DNA of 64,000 nucleotides from Pseudoips prasinana (lineage: Eukaryota; Arthropoda; Insecta; Lepidoptera; Nolidae): NCBI GenBank assembly GCA_951640165.1, contig OX621237.1, positions 8,742,001 through 8,806,000 on the forward strand. Direction: 5' to 3'. This document shows, one piece after another, positions 1 to 9,835 of this stretch. Each line of letters starts with the position of its first letter. Position 1 is the first letter of the stretch. Made by a program: the position numbers and the translations under genes. Under the pieces are notes generated by a model. It had not been told where the DNA came from, ran no database searches, and saw only the letters and a list, made by a program, of their open reading frames with translations.

Positions 1-24
1 TTTATTAATGTGATTAATATAAAT

Positions 25-240
25 GCTGTTATCCAATCACCCCATTTCACCCCGTGGGAGTCTTAGAAATCGTCCGAGGGAATACCTACCAGAGAACGGG
101 CGGCAGCGTTTTTGCAGTATTTTTTCAGTAAACTATAAACCATCAAACTGCGATCGCCAACCCGTCGGCCAAGTATGGCCATTATGGCATATCCCCCATT
201 CTTTGGGCAAGTTTTTGTCCAGCTGTGGACGTACTGATGA
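25..240 (+). repeat. Dispersed SINE-like repeat with RTE-like 3' tail (family S4)
   Basis: The segment begins with a CACCCCATTTCACCCCGTGG-like block, runs through AGGGAATACCTACCAGAGAACGG and ends in TTTTTGTCCAGCTGTGGACGT. Related copies are at 10737-10855 (-), 13135-13340 (+), 44112-44345 (+), 59958-60175 (-) and, degenerate, 47180-47340. The 3' end resembles the end of the RTE LINE copies in this window (GGCCTTTGTCCAGCAGTGGACGT). No coding frame is conserved between copies, so this is read as a non-autonomous element that borrows an RTE tail. Confidence 0.75.
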
Positions 241-282
241 TTAACAAACTATGCTCAAAAAATTAATCATATTCTAAAACCG

Positions 283-355
283 TACCAGTGGGTAATGTTC
301 CCAGAATGCTGGCAGCATTACTACGGTGGGTAGCAATGCTTAGCTGTTGACCAAA
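283..355 (-). mobile_element. Short remnant of RT element with C-terminal nuclease
   Basis: Read on the minus strand, about 24 codons match the extreme C-terminus of the element at 48638-49895: an FGQQLSIATHRSNAAS run against FLGQRISIAIQRGNAAS there, followed by ILGTLP against LLGTFP. It is a severely truncated copy showing that the 48-50 kb element is a repeat family in this genome. Nothing upstream in the same frame can be followed. Confidence 0.6.
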
Positions 356-422
356 ATATAATAATATGTCATGAATCCGAACTATACGTGCTCTTAATAC
401 ACATTGATGTTTTCAATTTCAG

Positions 423-1735
423 ATTGAAAAGTTAGCAGGTAAATTAAGTTCGGCTTCCTATGCTGTCTGGAAAATAAGGCAATTGTCAGATGAACAAACT
501 GCTAGATTAGTGTATTTCGCGTACTTTCATAGCATTATGTCGTATGGCATTCTGCTGTGGGGTTCGGCGGCTGACATAGGTACTATTTTTGTATTGCAGA
601 AAAGAGCAGTCAGAGCCATTTATGGTTTAGGCAGTCGCGATTCTTTGCGAAATTTGTTTAAAGAAATAAATATACTTACTGTGCCATCGGAATATATATA
701 TCAGAATATAATGTTTGTTAGAAAAAATATTCATAATTATAAAAAGAAAAGTGAACTGCATAATATAAATACTAGGAATAAAAACAAACTAGCCATGCCA
801 GGCTTTAGAGTAAGCAAAACTAATAAATCATTTTTAGGAAATTGTATTAGGTTTTATAACAAGCTTCCTACTCAAATTACTGATCTGCCTGACACAAGTT
901 TTAAAACACATATTAAACGTGTACTTATGGCTAGGGGTTATTACACCACTAAAGAGTACATCGATGACAAAGACGTCTGGCTCTCACTTCCTACCTGCAC
1001 ATTGCTCGCTGGAGATCTAGTAGCCATATAGACATGACTGATCTGCTGTGTTACGTGAACTATCTGTAAATGATTGCTATCATATACTTAATTTAAAATT
1101 ATTGACTCTGTCTCAAAATGAATAATGTTATTGTTTCGAAGTTTTTCTTTTGTATACCTAAATATAATCTAAAATAATAAGCATTCAGACAACCGATCGA
1201 GCATATATTGTGTTTGCCTACTAAATAATTACTCTAATTGGACCAAATCCCGTGTTCATGCCCGCTTGAGTATGTTTCGCCGGACCGTCTCAACTGGGTC
1301 GTGTTGAAACCGGTAGTAGATGAACCCACTGAGTTTGTTTCGCTGGGTCTTCTCAGTTGGGGCGCATTGGATCCGGTGGTAGCATTAAAGCGCGACCGTC
1401 GTTATTAATACAAGGTCCGTCATAATAATAATACCTTTAATATAGACAGAACCATTGACAATATGTAGTAAAAATTTTAGACTTAAACTAGATAATTAAA
1501 CATAATCTCTTGACAATAACTTGATACGAGCTAGCTAAATATCATTTCTGTAATAAAATAAATTTTATAAATGTTTTCATACAAGATGTACCTAAATATC
1601 TATGTTACTAGAAATAATATCTAATGTATACAACTATATTACTACAAACATGTTCTGACTATTTACAAGCGCTTTTTTAAAGTCTACGTGAATAAAAACC
1701 TTTTTTATTTTTATTTTATTTTATTTATTTAATAC
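423..1735 (+). mobile_element. 5'-truncated non-LTR retrotransposon (Jockey/CR1-like), ORF2 C-terminus plus 3' UTR
   Basis: An open frame from 423 to the TAG at 1031 encodes about 200 residues typical of the region C-terminal to the reverse-transcriptase core of Jockey/CR1-group LINEs: the ARLVYFAYFHSIMSYGILLWG block, then QKRAVRAIYGL, FYNKLP and a terminal ARGYYTTKEY block. The catalytic YADD motif and the endonuclease are absent, so it is dead on arrival. Non-coding sequence follows and ends at about 1735 in an A/T-rich tail after TCTACGTGAATAAAAACC. The same 3' end recurs at 8213-8340 (+) and 47665-47885 (-). An imperfect 63-bp tandem duplication lies at 1261-1386. Confidence 0.8.
1255..1395 (+). 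repeat. Two imperfect 63-bp tandem units of a dispersed repeat
   Basis: GAGTATGTTTCGCCGGACCG at 1268 and GAGTTTGTTTCGCTGGGTCT at 1331 begin two homologous units that each end near CCGGTRGTAG. A reverse-strand relative lies at 16203-16320 (TTTCGCCGG on both sides). It sits in the 3' UTR of the LINE above, either native to it or a nested insertion. Confidence 0.5.
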
Positions 1736-1752
1736 TGTTTCAACGGTTTGAC

Positions 1753-2026
1753 GGTCACAGTAGCCTAGTTGGTAGTGCTCCTGCCTACGAAGCTGGTGGT
1801 CCTGGGTCCGAATCCCGGTAAGTGCAAATATTTGTGTGATGAGCACGAATATTTGTTTCTGAGTCATGGATGTTTTCTATGTATTTAAGTATTTATCTAT
1901 TTATCTATCTATATAAGTATGTATATCGTCTCCTGGTATATAGTACAAGCTTTGCTTAGTTTGGGGCTAGGATGATCTGTGTGACATTGTCCCAAGATAT
2001 TGTTACGTATTATTAAAAAAAAAAAA
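1753..2026 (+). repeat. tRNA-derived SINE, family S1, copy 1
   Basis: The head has a tRNA-like A box (TAGCCTAGTTGG) and a B box (GGGTCCGAATCCC), about 40 nt apart. The body carries GTGATGAGCACGAATATTTG and a TATC microsatellite, and the 3' part reads GTACAAGCTTTGCTTAGTTT. It ends in A12 at 2015-2026. It is a pol III-type retroposon; further copies are at 2414, 3230, 4048, 29230 (+) and 42889 (-). Confidence 0.85.
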
Positions 2027-2080
2027 TGAGTTTAGTTTAGTTGCTAATTAATTGTACTAATGTTAAAAGTTTATTTGCAG

Positions 2081-2273
2081 AGGTGATTCTGGCAATGCAC
2101 TGGTTGTCCGCGGCTATATCCAGATTGGCATTGTCGCATACAAACTGCCGAATCTTAGTGAAAACATGGCGGTATATACGGACACCGGCTACTTCCTACC
2201 CTGGATCAAGCGGATGTCAAGTTGGTTGTACTGTGTATCATGTACGGTGAACTGTATACGTTTAAATATATAA
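2081..2273 (+). CDS. S1A serine protease gene A, last exon (partial gene)
   Basis: A polypyrimidine tract and TTTGCAG acceptor at 2080 are followed by a split codon and then GGT GAT TCT GGC, giving GDSGNAL: the catalytic Ser195 block of chymotrypsin-fold proteases with Asp194 intact. The frame runs 64 codons to TAA at 2271-2273 through a VVRGYIQIGIVAYK strand and a DTGYFLPWIKR C-terminal helix. This matches the last exons at 23279 and 29801 in phase and content. The C-terminus is about 11 residues longer than in those two (ends CTVNCIRLNI). Upstream exons must lie left of the window or be lost. As in the relatives there is no Cys220 equivalent. An AATAAA lies at about 2285. Confidence 0.8.
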
Positions 2274-2413
2274 GTATCAAAAATAATAAACGGTTTTGGT
2301 AAAGTAGATCTCATTTATACTTAGTAATTTTTGTACTGCTTACCACTCAAGATTTAATTGATGGTGAAAATAGAATAACGTTTATCAATTTTATGATAAT
2401 ATGAAGGTGTGAA

Positions 2414-2668
2414 GGTCACCGTAGCCTAGTTGGTAGTGCTCCTGCCTACGAAGCTGGTGGTCCTGGGTTCGAATCCCGGTAAGTGCAAATATTTGTGTGA
2501 TGAGCACTAATATTTGTTTCTGAGTCATGGATGTTTCCTATGTATTTAAGTATTTATCTATCTATATAAGTATGTATATCGTCGCCTGGTACCCATAGTA
2601 CAAGCTTTGCTTAGTTTGGGGCTAGGATGATCTGTGTAACATTGTTCCTATATATTATTATAATTATT
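2414..2668 (+). repeat. tRNA-derived SINE S1, copy 2
   Basis: A box TAGCCTAGTTGG and B box GGTTCGAATCC are intact; the tail ends in TTATTATAATTATTAT. Confidence 0.85.
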
Positions 2669-3229
2669 ATATCCATAATTACGACGGGCCTTTTGGCGTG
2701 ATTGATAAATGCTTGCTTTTTGCGCCGCAGGTTGTGTGTTCTATTTACACAGGACAGATATTTGTGTGCATGGACATGTCTGTTTGTCCTAAGTCTGGGT
2801 GTAGTTATCTATACGAGTATAAATGTATATTTACAAAAGGAAAGTAGTATATGTAGTAAATCAGTTTCCATAATACAAGCTCTGCTTAGTTTGGGATCAG
2901 ATTGCCGTGTGTTATTCACACACGAATATCTCTCTCGAATCTCGAATTATTTACTTTATCTTATTGGTAGTGGTAACTCTAGTATCAGGATTTTATAACC
3001 ATCCCTCACGTGGCTGATCGACTGTTGTTTAACGACTGTAACCTGGACGATAGCTTAACGTGCCCTCCAAAACGAGGCGATGCTCAGAAATTAAACCACT
3101 TTGCTGGTCACCCGTCTATAGACTGACCGTGGCCTTATGTGCTTTACCTCACCGATTTCTTTAGAACCGGTGAGAGCAACTAGATGTGAGCTCCCTACAA
3201 GTACAGACGCCAGCACATCCAGCTTTGAC

Positions 3230-3488
3230 GGTCACCGTAGCCTAGTTGGTAGTGCTCCTGCCTACGAAGCTGGTGGTCCTGGGTTCGAATCCCGGTAAGT
3301 GCAAATATTTGTGTGATGAGCACTAATATTTGTTTCTGAGTCATGGATTTTTTCTATGTATATAAGTATTTATCTATCTATATAAGTTTGTATATCGTCG
3401 CCTGGTACCCATAGTACAAGCTTTGCTTAGTTTGGGGCTAGGATGATCTGTGTGACATTGTCCCTATATATTATTTTATTATTATTAT
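3230..3488 (+). repeat. tRNA-derived SINE S1, copy 3
   Basis: Duplicate of copy 2 as part of the 818-bp tandem unit; A and B boxes intact. Confidence 0.85.
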
Positions 3489-4047
3489 ATCCATAATTAC
3501 GACGGGACTTTTGGCTTGATTGATAAATGCTTGCTTTTTGCGCCGCAGGTTGTGTGTTCTATTTACACAGGACAGATATTTGTGTGCATGGACATGTCTG
3601 TTTGTCCTAAGTCTGGGTGTAGTTATCTATACGAGTATAAATGTATATTTACAAAAGGAAAGTAGTATATGTAGTAAATCAGTTTCCATAATACAAGCTC
3701 TGCTTAGTTTGGGATCAGATTGCCGTGTGTTATTCACACACGAATATCTCTCTCGAATCTCGAATTATTTACTTTATCTTATTGGTAGTGGTAACTCTAG
3801 TATCAGGATTTTATAACCATCCCTCACGTGGCTGATCGACTGTTGTTTAACGACTGTAACCTGGACGATAGCTTAACGTGCCCTCCAAAACGAGGCGATG
3901 CTCAGAAATTAAACCACTTTGCTGGTCACCCGTCTATAGACTGACCGTGGCCTTATGTGCTTTACCTCACCGATTTCTTTGGAACCGGTGAGAGGAACTA
4001 GATGTGAGCTCCCTACAAGTACAGACGCCAGCACATCCAGCTTTGAC

Positions 4048-4305
4048 GGTCACCGTAGCCTAGTTGGTAGTGCTCCTGCCTACGAAGCTGGTGGTCCTGG
4101 GTTCGAATCCAGGTAAGTGCAAATATTTGTGTGATGAGCACTAATATTTGTTTCTGAGTCATGGATGTTTTCTATGTATATAAGTATTTATCTATCTATA
4201 TAAGTATGTATATCGTCGCCTGGTACCCATAGTACAAGCTTTGCTTAGTTTGGGGCTAGGATGATCTGTGTGATTGTCCCGAGATATTATATTATTACTA
4301 TTATA
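4048..4305 (+). repeat. tRNA-derived SINE S1, copy 4, inserted in MITE-A
   Basis: It separates the left end of MITE-A (AGACGCCAGCACATCCAGC, ending near 4041) from its remainder (TCCAATCTGTCAAATTTG from 4311), so the SINE landed inside an older MITE. The B box has one change (ATCCAGG for ATCCCGG). Confidence 0.8.
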
Positions 4306-4426
4306 GTTACTCCAATCTGTCAAATTTGTTTTATAGATTTTCAACTTTATCACAAAAGTATAAGGTTCACTTTCAATTGGGGAGATTTGACAGATTGGGG
4401 TAGCTTGATGTGCTGGCGTCTGTACA
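4306..4426 (+). mobile_element. MITE-A, right part
   Basis: It contains the central block TTTTCAACTTTATCACAAAA and the right inverted repeat ending GATGTGCTGGCGTCTGTAC. Full copies are at 14800-14933 and 30036-30171; others at 25853-26342 and 46401-46528. The flanking TA suggests a Tc1/mariner-type target. Confidence 0.75.
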
Positions 4427-4639
4427 TACATACATACAACAAGTAATTTGTTATCATGGTTTTGGCTTTCTATTTATCTTGACGTTTACAATTAGCATTG
4501 GAGACCAGATAATAGAACCGAACGAGGATTCAAGCCGTCTACGAAGAACCTACTACAAAATCATTAACTACCAGAGGCATAACTTTTGGGGTTAGTAACT
4601 CGTTGTGGGGCGGTTATTGATGTCTAAAGTGATGGTCCC

Positions 4640-4818
4640 GTACAAAATCTACTATATAAAAATAAGTCGGGTTTTCCTTCCTGACGCTATAACTCCAGAA
4701 CGCACGAACCGATTTCCACGGTTTTGCATTCGTTGGAAAGGTCTCGGGCTCCGTGAGGTTTATAGCAAAGAAAATTTATAACATTTAACGCGGGTAACAA
4801 CGCGGGGCACAGCTAGTT
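4640..4818 (+). mobile_element. Helitron-like non-autonomous repeat
   Basis: The segment reads GACGCTATAACTCCAGAACG, ACCGATTTCCACGGTTTTGC and ends GCGGGGCACAGCTAGTT. The CTAG end next to a GC-rich stem and T is the Helitron 3' signature (CTRR | T). Several copies with the same end lie at 5157, 5876, 22892, 23088, 36645, 38128, 51065, 55304 and 63230. Assignment to Helitrons is from memory of lepidopteran repeats and is not proved here. Confidence 0.5.
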
Positions 4819-5156
4819 ATAACAATAAAAAGATAGTTCACGTTTTCTATAGTTTTATAATATCTACGAAAATTAATTCCTAATATTTGTGGAAGTACTT
4901 GTCTGATGTCTTTCGAATGATAATAAATATATAATATGTACATAGGAAAGTTACAGGTTTAAATAGAGTAAACAGGAAGTTATTAAAACACGAATAGACG
5001 AAAAATTGGGTGAACATAATCGAGTGTACGTCTAAACGCCGATAGAACACTTCACTCATACTCAGAGAGAAACATTTGTAATATAGGACCGCTTCGGTCA
5101 CAGTTCTAACCTAATCTAAACCTAAACACTTTACCGACAGTATTCATAATTATTAT

Positions 5157-5425
5157 GAACTAGCTGTGCCCCGCGGTATTACTTGCGTTAAATTTTATAA
5201 ATTATCACAGCTCCTCCCCCGTAGGTGATAGCGTGATAACATGTAGCCTATATGTTGACCCGACCTCTTAGTAATATTCATGCAAAATTTGAAGTAAAAC
5301 CATGCAGTACTCTTGAGTTTAGCCCGGACATACATGCAGACAAACAGATAAACAGACAAAAATTCTAAAAACTATATTTTAGGCTTCGATATCTATTGTA
5401 GATCACGCCCAAAGTATCCTTTAAA
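5157..5425 (-). mobile_element. Helitron-like repeat, reverse copy
   Basis: It starts ACTAGCTGTGCCCCGCGG, the reverse complement of the end above, and continues through GTTGACCCGACCTCTTAGTA and ACCATGCAGTACTCTTGAG. The same body is seen in direct orientation at 51065-51590, where a Penelope terminal repeat interrupts it. Confidence 0.55.
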
Positions 5426-5875
5426 AAAATATTCAATGTACAGTTTTGGCTTTCCTTCGATTTTATTATATGTATAGATACTGTCGGCAAAGTGTTCTGT
5501 CGGCGAAAAGTGCAGTCAAATTAAAGTCTTGTCGAGAATAGACAAATCTAATAAAACAAATAGGAATTAAAATTTATTTTGAGTTGTAATTTATCTAGAT
5601 TATTTTATGTTAAGCATTTTAGAGGTGACATTGTGATTTCTTTCTAACGAAGGTTGTTAAAGCAATTCAACAACGTGATCTTAAAACACAAGTTTTGTGA
5701 TCAATGGTGTTCATCATAATGCTACTTATAAATTCGAATGTTTGTGTGTGGATGTATGGATGTATGCATGTATTGTTTACCTGAGAGAGAATTTAGTGAT
5801 AAGGTCGCGTAACATTACGGTTGTTTATTTTATCGGGTTGTAAATTATTTAAAGTAATAAAGGGTACTTATTAGT

Positions 5876-6012
5876 ATTATTTGTTACTTTCACGTAAAAA
5901 CTACCGAACGGATTTTAGTGAAACTTTGTAGTAATATAGCTTATCTGTCCGAATAACACATAGGCTAAAAATAAAATTTAAGGCGGATAAAACCGCGGGG
6001 ACAGCTAGTATA
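5876..6012 (+). mobile_element. Helitron-like repeat, short copy
   Basis: CTACCGAACGGATTTTAGTG then CGAATAACACATAGGC and the end ACCGCGGGGACAGCTAGTA. Confidence 0.55.
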
Positions 6013-6159
6013 ATTATATTTGGCACAAAAGGTTTTACCATCATAATAAATAGTTTTGCCTAAAAACTTGTGCAAACACACCAATTTGGATGATCTCAGC
6101 GGCTTAAAAGATAGATCAATTCTTATGGCAGATGGCAATATAAAAAAAGCCTCTGGAAA

Positions 6160-6428
6160 CCTAATAAAACCGGCCCAGTGCGAGTCGGACTCCCGCACGA
6201 AGGGTTCCTTACCATTATTGTATGGGTATTTGTTGTATGGGAGCCCCCTTAAATATGTTTTTTAGTATTTGTTGTTATAGCGGCAACAGAAATACATCAT
6301 CTGTGAAAATTTCAACTGTCTAACTATCACGGTTCATTAGATACAGCCTGGTGACAGACGGACAGACAGTCAGCGATGTCGTAGTAAAAGGGTCCCGTTT
6401 TACCCTTTGGGTACGGAACCCTAAAAAG
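6160..6428 (+). repeat. Common lepidopteran dispersed repeat (CCGGCCCAGTGCGAGTCGG type)
   Basis: It begins AAACCGGCCCAGTGCGAGTC, contains TTGTATGGGAGCCCC and a GACAGACGGACAGACAG run, and ends TACCCTTTGGGTACGGAACC. A related fragment is at 38376-38495. I recognise this consensus from Lepidoptera; the transposition class is uncertain. No conserved frame. Confidence 0.65.
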
Positions 6429-6859
6429 CTTAAAGACGTAATTGGTTTGACCTAGCGTATTTTTTAGATTTTCTAGAAGAGGCCTTCCCGAATAGTATGG
6501 AAGTTATGATAAAATTATAATTTTTGGACGCCATAGATTATCATGACACCTTTTTCTGCTAACTTTAATGTTTGTGATATGTTCTAGGATCAATTCATTA
6601 AACACTATAGTCTTTACCTAGATTAAGTAGGTGCGTTAGGTAAAAACGCATATTGTATATTATGTTAAACCTTAAACAGGCGGTGTATTATTTTGTCATA
6701 AGTATATGGGCGGGTACTTGGTAACATTTATATTATTAAATTAAAATGTTGTCATAAAAAGTCAATATGTTGTGCTACAAAGCACACAAACATTTGGTGA
6801 AGGTAACGAATCGCTGCAAAACCGACTTCATACAGTCTTGTCTGCCCTACTCCTGTGAT

Positions 6860-7118
6860 TTAAGCCAGCATAGGCGCGGAGGGGTGGGGTGGCCCGTGAG
6901 AGGAGGTGGCTTGAAGCCCGCCGACCGCCGCGGCAAAGCCGGCCGGCAAGTCGAAGCTGAGGTGGCGAGCGTTAATGCGACGTCGAAAAACTCGCATGAG
7001 GCGTGACTGCATTAGCCGTGCCCGAAACAATGCTTGTGCATGTTGCATGCTTGTTTGCACGCTGCATGCTTGTTTGCACGCTTCATGCTTGTTTGCACGC
7101 TGCATGCTTGTTTGCAGA
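6860..7118 (+). repeat. GC-rich island followed by a 19-bp tandem repeat
   Basis: 6870-7015 is strongly GC-rich against AT-rich surroundings, with no convincing coding frame or homology. At 7044-7118 a 19-bp unit (GCATGCTTGTTTGCACGCT) is repeated four times with single-base changes. Both strands are open across it, a consequence of composition rather than a gene. Confidence 0.6.
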
Positions 7119-7593
7119 CTGTCGGAGTAACAAAAAAAGCTAATTGATCATAGGTCCACTTACATAGTGGCAGACGTGACTTGGATTAAATAAACTAAAC
7201 GATATTAGTTGAAAGGTTTTAGGTGAAATGAAGTTATGTCAAATTATTTTCGAACTTATGATAGGTAACTACGAATGGTACAAGCCATCAGAACAAATTT
7301 ATTTGCTATTTAGATGACACCCTAACGGAGATTGTAGTTGACATCCATCGACTTTGTTTATCTCTAATCATGTTGTTTTTCTGATTGCGTGTATCGTTCG
7401 TAGCTTGAGGGTATGATATCAAGAGCATTACACGATGTCCTAAAGATTATTGCACCTTGCGCCCTTCCGCAAAGTGGTGGTGGGATGTCCATTTATCAGT
7501 TCTGCTCGTGTTGCATCTTGCCTTGACATTTATAATCCGAATCACTGAAAAGAGGAAATGAATCAAAATCCTTACGACTAATTAAATAATAGT

Positions 7594-7660
7594 GATCCAT
7601 AAACTTGTAACGATGTAGTATTAATTAATCGATAAGAGTACGCGTTGTGTAGACTGTGCG
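7594..7660 (+). promoter_or_regulatory. Conserved proximal promoter block of protease gene B with GATAAG box
   Basis: ATCCATAAACTTGTAACG, TTAATTAATCGATAAGAGTA and an ACTGTGCG block match the region before gene C (14105-14170) almost base for base. GATAAG at 7631-7636 lies exactly 41 nt before the ATG in both genes. GATA factors commonly drive insect midgut protease genes, so a GATA site is a reasonable reading. The start of transcription is not visible. Confidence 0.5.
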
Positions 7661-7671
7661 TTCGTAAATAC

Positions 7672-8160
7672 ATGTTGTGGAAAATGATCATGAATATTTA
7701 CTCGATTCAGTCAATTTTGCTTTGCTTATACAGCTTTGTCAAATGTGATATTGAACCAAAAGTAGTCGGGTATCCGGGCCGTATACAGAAATTTCCTTAT
7801 GCCGCATACCTGTATGTGTATTGTGTTAAAGAGTCCAAAAAACCCACAGGATTTATATGCGGAGGTGGTATTGTCAATCAGGATATTGTAGTGACAGTAG
7901 CTCACTGTGTTCACGAGTGCATCGGAGGAAGCAAAATGATGGTGTCAGTAGGACATGAAGATGCCACTATGGGGTCGGGGGTAAACGTGGATCTTTACGT
8001 CAACCATAAAAATTATAATACGTTAACGACAGAAAAAGATATAGCGTTATTAAAGCTTCAAAAATCATTGACCCTTAACAACGATATCAAAAGGTTAGTG
8101 ATCATGCAGAAACCTCCATATGGAGAGAAGGCTTTGATCGCTGGGTGGGGGTATATAAAC
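7672..8160 (+). CDS. S1A serine protease gene B, exon 1 (orphan first exon)
   Basis: Starts at the ATG at 7672, chosen because gene C starts MLWKM at the same place. 163 codons end in phase 0 at the donor GTAAGT at 8161. Residues 1-25 form a hydrophobic signal peptide (SILLCLYSFVKC). A tryptic activation site lies at K30 before VVGYPG. The protease N-terminal barrel follows: ICGGG with Cys63, VTVAHC with catalytic His78, an extra Cys at 83 likely paired to Cys51, EKDIALLKL with catalytic Asp123, and AGWG near 157-160. This is the front half of a secreted, zymogen-type trypsin-fold enzyme. No exon 2 or exon 3 was found before gene C; the intron start carries a LINE 3' end. It is either an alternative first exon for downstream exons 2-3 or a truncated gene. 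Confidence 0.8.
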
Positions 8161-8212
8161 GTAAGTTATAACTTATATGAGCTAGCTAACTAACTAAATC
8201 TAACTATCATAA

Positions 8213-8342
8213 ATTATATGTTATTTCTAAATGTTTTCATACAATCCATGTAACAAATATCTATATTTACCTAGACATTATTACTATTTAAGTGTGCTTT
8301 TTTAAAGTCTACGTGAATAAAAACCTTATTTATTTCATTTAT
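8213..8342 (+). mobile_element. LINE 3' end (same family as 423-1735)
   Basis: It shares AATGTTTTCATACAA, CTTTTTTAAAGTCTACGTG and AATAAAAACCTTATTT with the element at 423-1735. It is inserted just inside the first intron of gene B. Confidence 0.7.
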
Positions 8343-8636
8343 TTGTCAGCGTAAGTCAACTAACATTTAGAATGAGTCAGCTTTTAGTGTAATGTAAGAG
8401 TACCTACCTTCTTTGCTAAATTATATTCTTTATCAAATTACTTTAATGGCTGTACTCTTAGATACTTATTTTTATTTGGAAATCGAGTTAGTAACCATTT
8501 GAAATATGCCATATAGTCCAGATGTTGATCCTAAGACCATTCTGCTACAGAACGCTTCGAGCGAGAGTCAATTTTGATGGACATTCTTCCACGTTTAAAT
8601 CCGGCGCACTAAACTAAAACTACTACTATAATACTC

Positions 8637-9036
8637 ATCATATCAGCCGAAAGACGTCCACTGCTGGACAAAGGCCTCCCCCAAAGATCTCCACAATTGC
8701 CGGTCCTGCGCTATCCGCGACCCGCACAAGATCATCGGTCCATCTTGTAGGGGGCCTGCCCACGCTGCGTCTTCCGGTTCGTGGTCGCCACTCGAGAACC
8801 TTTCTGCCCTGCGGGCGTCGGCTCTATGAGCTATGTGCCCTGCCCACTGCCACTTCAGCTTGGCAATTCTTACGGCTATGTCAGTTACTATGGTTCGCCT
8901 GTGGATCTCAACATTTCTGATTCGATCTCGCAGGCAAACTCCAAGCATAGCCCTTTCCATTGCTCTTTGGGTGACCTTGAACCGCCTGATAAGGCCCATA
9001 GTGAGCGACCACGTCTCTGTTCCGTAAGTCATCACT
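8637..9036 (-). mobile_element. RTE-type LINE, C-terminal ORF2 remnant
   Basis: On the minus strand the frame gives VMTYGTETWSLT, a KVTQRAMERAMLGV block, RIAKLKWQWAGHIAHRA and an ending SLGEAFVQQWTSFG. This is the hallmark C-terminus of RTE-clade LINEs in insects. The 130-residue open frame leaves the family frame after the GHIAHRADARR stretch and returns to it at IAQDRQLW, so at least two compensating indels are present. The reverse-transcriptase core is missing. Related pieces are at 10574, 28000, 34705, 42176, 51845 and 52855. Confidence 0.85.
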
Positions 9037-9529
9037 GGACTATAATACTGGAACTAAAATATGGCAGAGAATTCACCCATTTTATTGACTTGTTTCCTAG
9101 TGATTGTTTTTAAAGAAATTCATCTGTTTTCGTGTACACTCTACTAAAACTTTTATCAAATAGAATATTTTAGGAAAGTAATGAAAAGCTTTTATATTTG
9201 TATTGTAAGTCCTGAACAATGGTAATAATACTTAATTAAGGTAGAACATAGCATTTTTTACACGCTATAAGCAGCTGGTCTTGGGAAGTCACAGACTCAC
9301 TCCAGGTCAAGGAACATTATTGTATTAACGCCGACGAAAAATAAATGACAAATGAACAACTGTTAAACTTTTAAAAATGACGGTGGTTATTTTTTTTCAA
9401 ATATGTATGGATATTATTCATGTTCATATTCATTTATTGATAACAGAAGATGTTCTAAGTCAAAAGTAGTGTCATAGATAAAAATATATTCACCTACCTT
9501 TAATTAAAAAAAAAAGTCATCTAACCGAT

Positions 9530-9632
9530 ATGACAATGGAGGGGATCTGGCGCTCGGCAACCGCTGCCGCGGCATGCTCGCCTACCTCACTTTAATGGTC
9601 ATCGTTCTAACTGAACCTAACTAACGTAACAT
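9530..9632 (+). pseudogene. Possible serine protease exon remnant (GGD-LALGN)
   Basis: A GC-rich stretch in AT-rich DNA reads RYDNGGDLALGNRCRGMLAY and then LTLMVIVLTEPN to a stop. The order of GGD, a small hydrophobic strand, GN-C and RG-hydrophobic resembles the Ser195 region of some insect S1 proteases with the catalytic Ser missing. It does not look like the last exons of genes A, D or E. Its place between the first exons of B and C makes a decayed member of another subfamily possible, but a chance match cannot be excluded. Confidence 0.25.
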
Positions 9633-9835
9633 AGTAAATGATTCAATAACAGTACACGCACCTGCGTCAGATACTTAAAATAATATCCTGGGACATTATT
9701 CACACGGCCATTAGATCCCAAACTAAGCAGAGCTGCAAACCATGCTGTTTTTTCGTGCAAATAATTGTCAATTGTTACATCCTAGCTATATGAAACTTTT
9801 AATTGCCTCGTTGCCTTAACGTGTTTAACTTCCAA

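Larger units (their letters stand above)
2414..4047 (+). repeat. 816/818-bp direct tandem duplication of a SINE cluster
   Basis: Unit 1 (2414-3229) and unit 2 (3230-4047) are nearly identical, differing by a few substitutions and a 2-nt length change in the TTATTA tract. Each unit holds an S1 tRNA-type SINE, then a second SINE (TTTGCGCCGCAGG to TTTGGGATCAGATTG), then a reversed fragment of the 5S-like S3 repeat, then the first 20 nt of MITE-A. A third S1 copy begins at 4048, so the duplicated block is bounded by S1 copies as expected for unequal exchange between SINEs. The 98-residue reading frames at 2702 and 3520 are identical translations of the second SINE, not genes. Confidence 0.9.

Noticed and set aside
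423..430. TTTCAATTTCAG before the LINE frame as a splice acceptor of a host gene
   Set aside because: The downstream frame is plainly LINE ORF2; the acceptor-like sequence is probably chance at the truncation point.
1753..1830. tRNA gene suggested by clear A and B boxes (also at 2414, 3230, 4048, 29230, 26924)
   Set aside because: Ends cannot form an acceptor stem, there is no plausible anticodon arm, and each is followed by a shared SINE body and tail.
2702..2998. 98-residue open frame (and its identical copy at 3520-3816)
   Set aside because: It translates the body of a SINE inside a tandem duplication; identity reflects the recent duplication, not protein constraint.
6767..7105. Open frames on both strands over the GC-rich island
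   Set aside because: Both strands are open because of composition; no domain, no relatives, no splice context.
7044..7118. Array of short repeats resembling a CRISPR
   Set aside because: The 19-bp units are directly adjacent without spacers and the genome is eukaryotic.
8781..9113. 110-residue + strand frame
   Set aside because: Antisense shadow of the RTE ORF2 C-terminus at 8637-9036.
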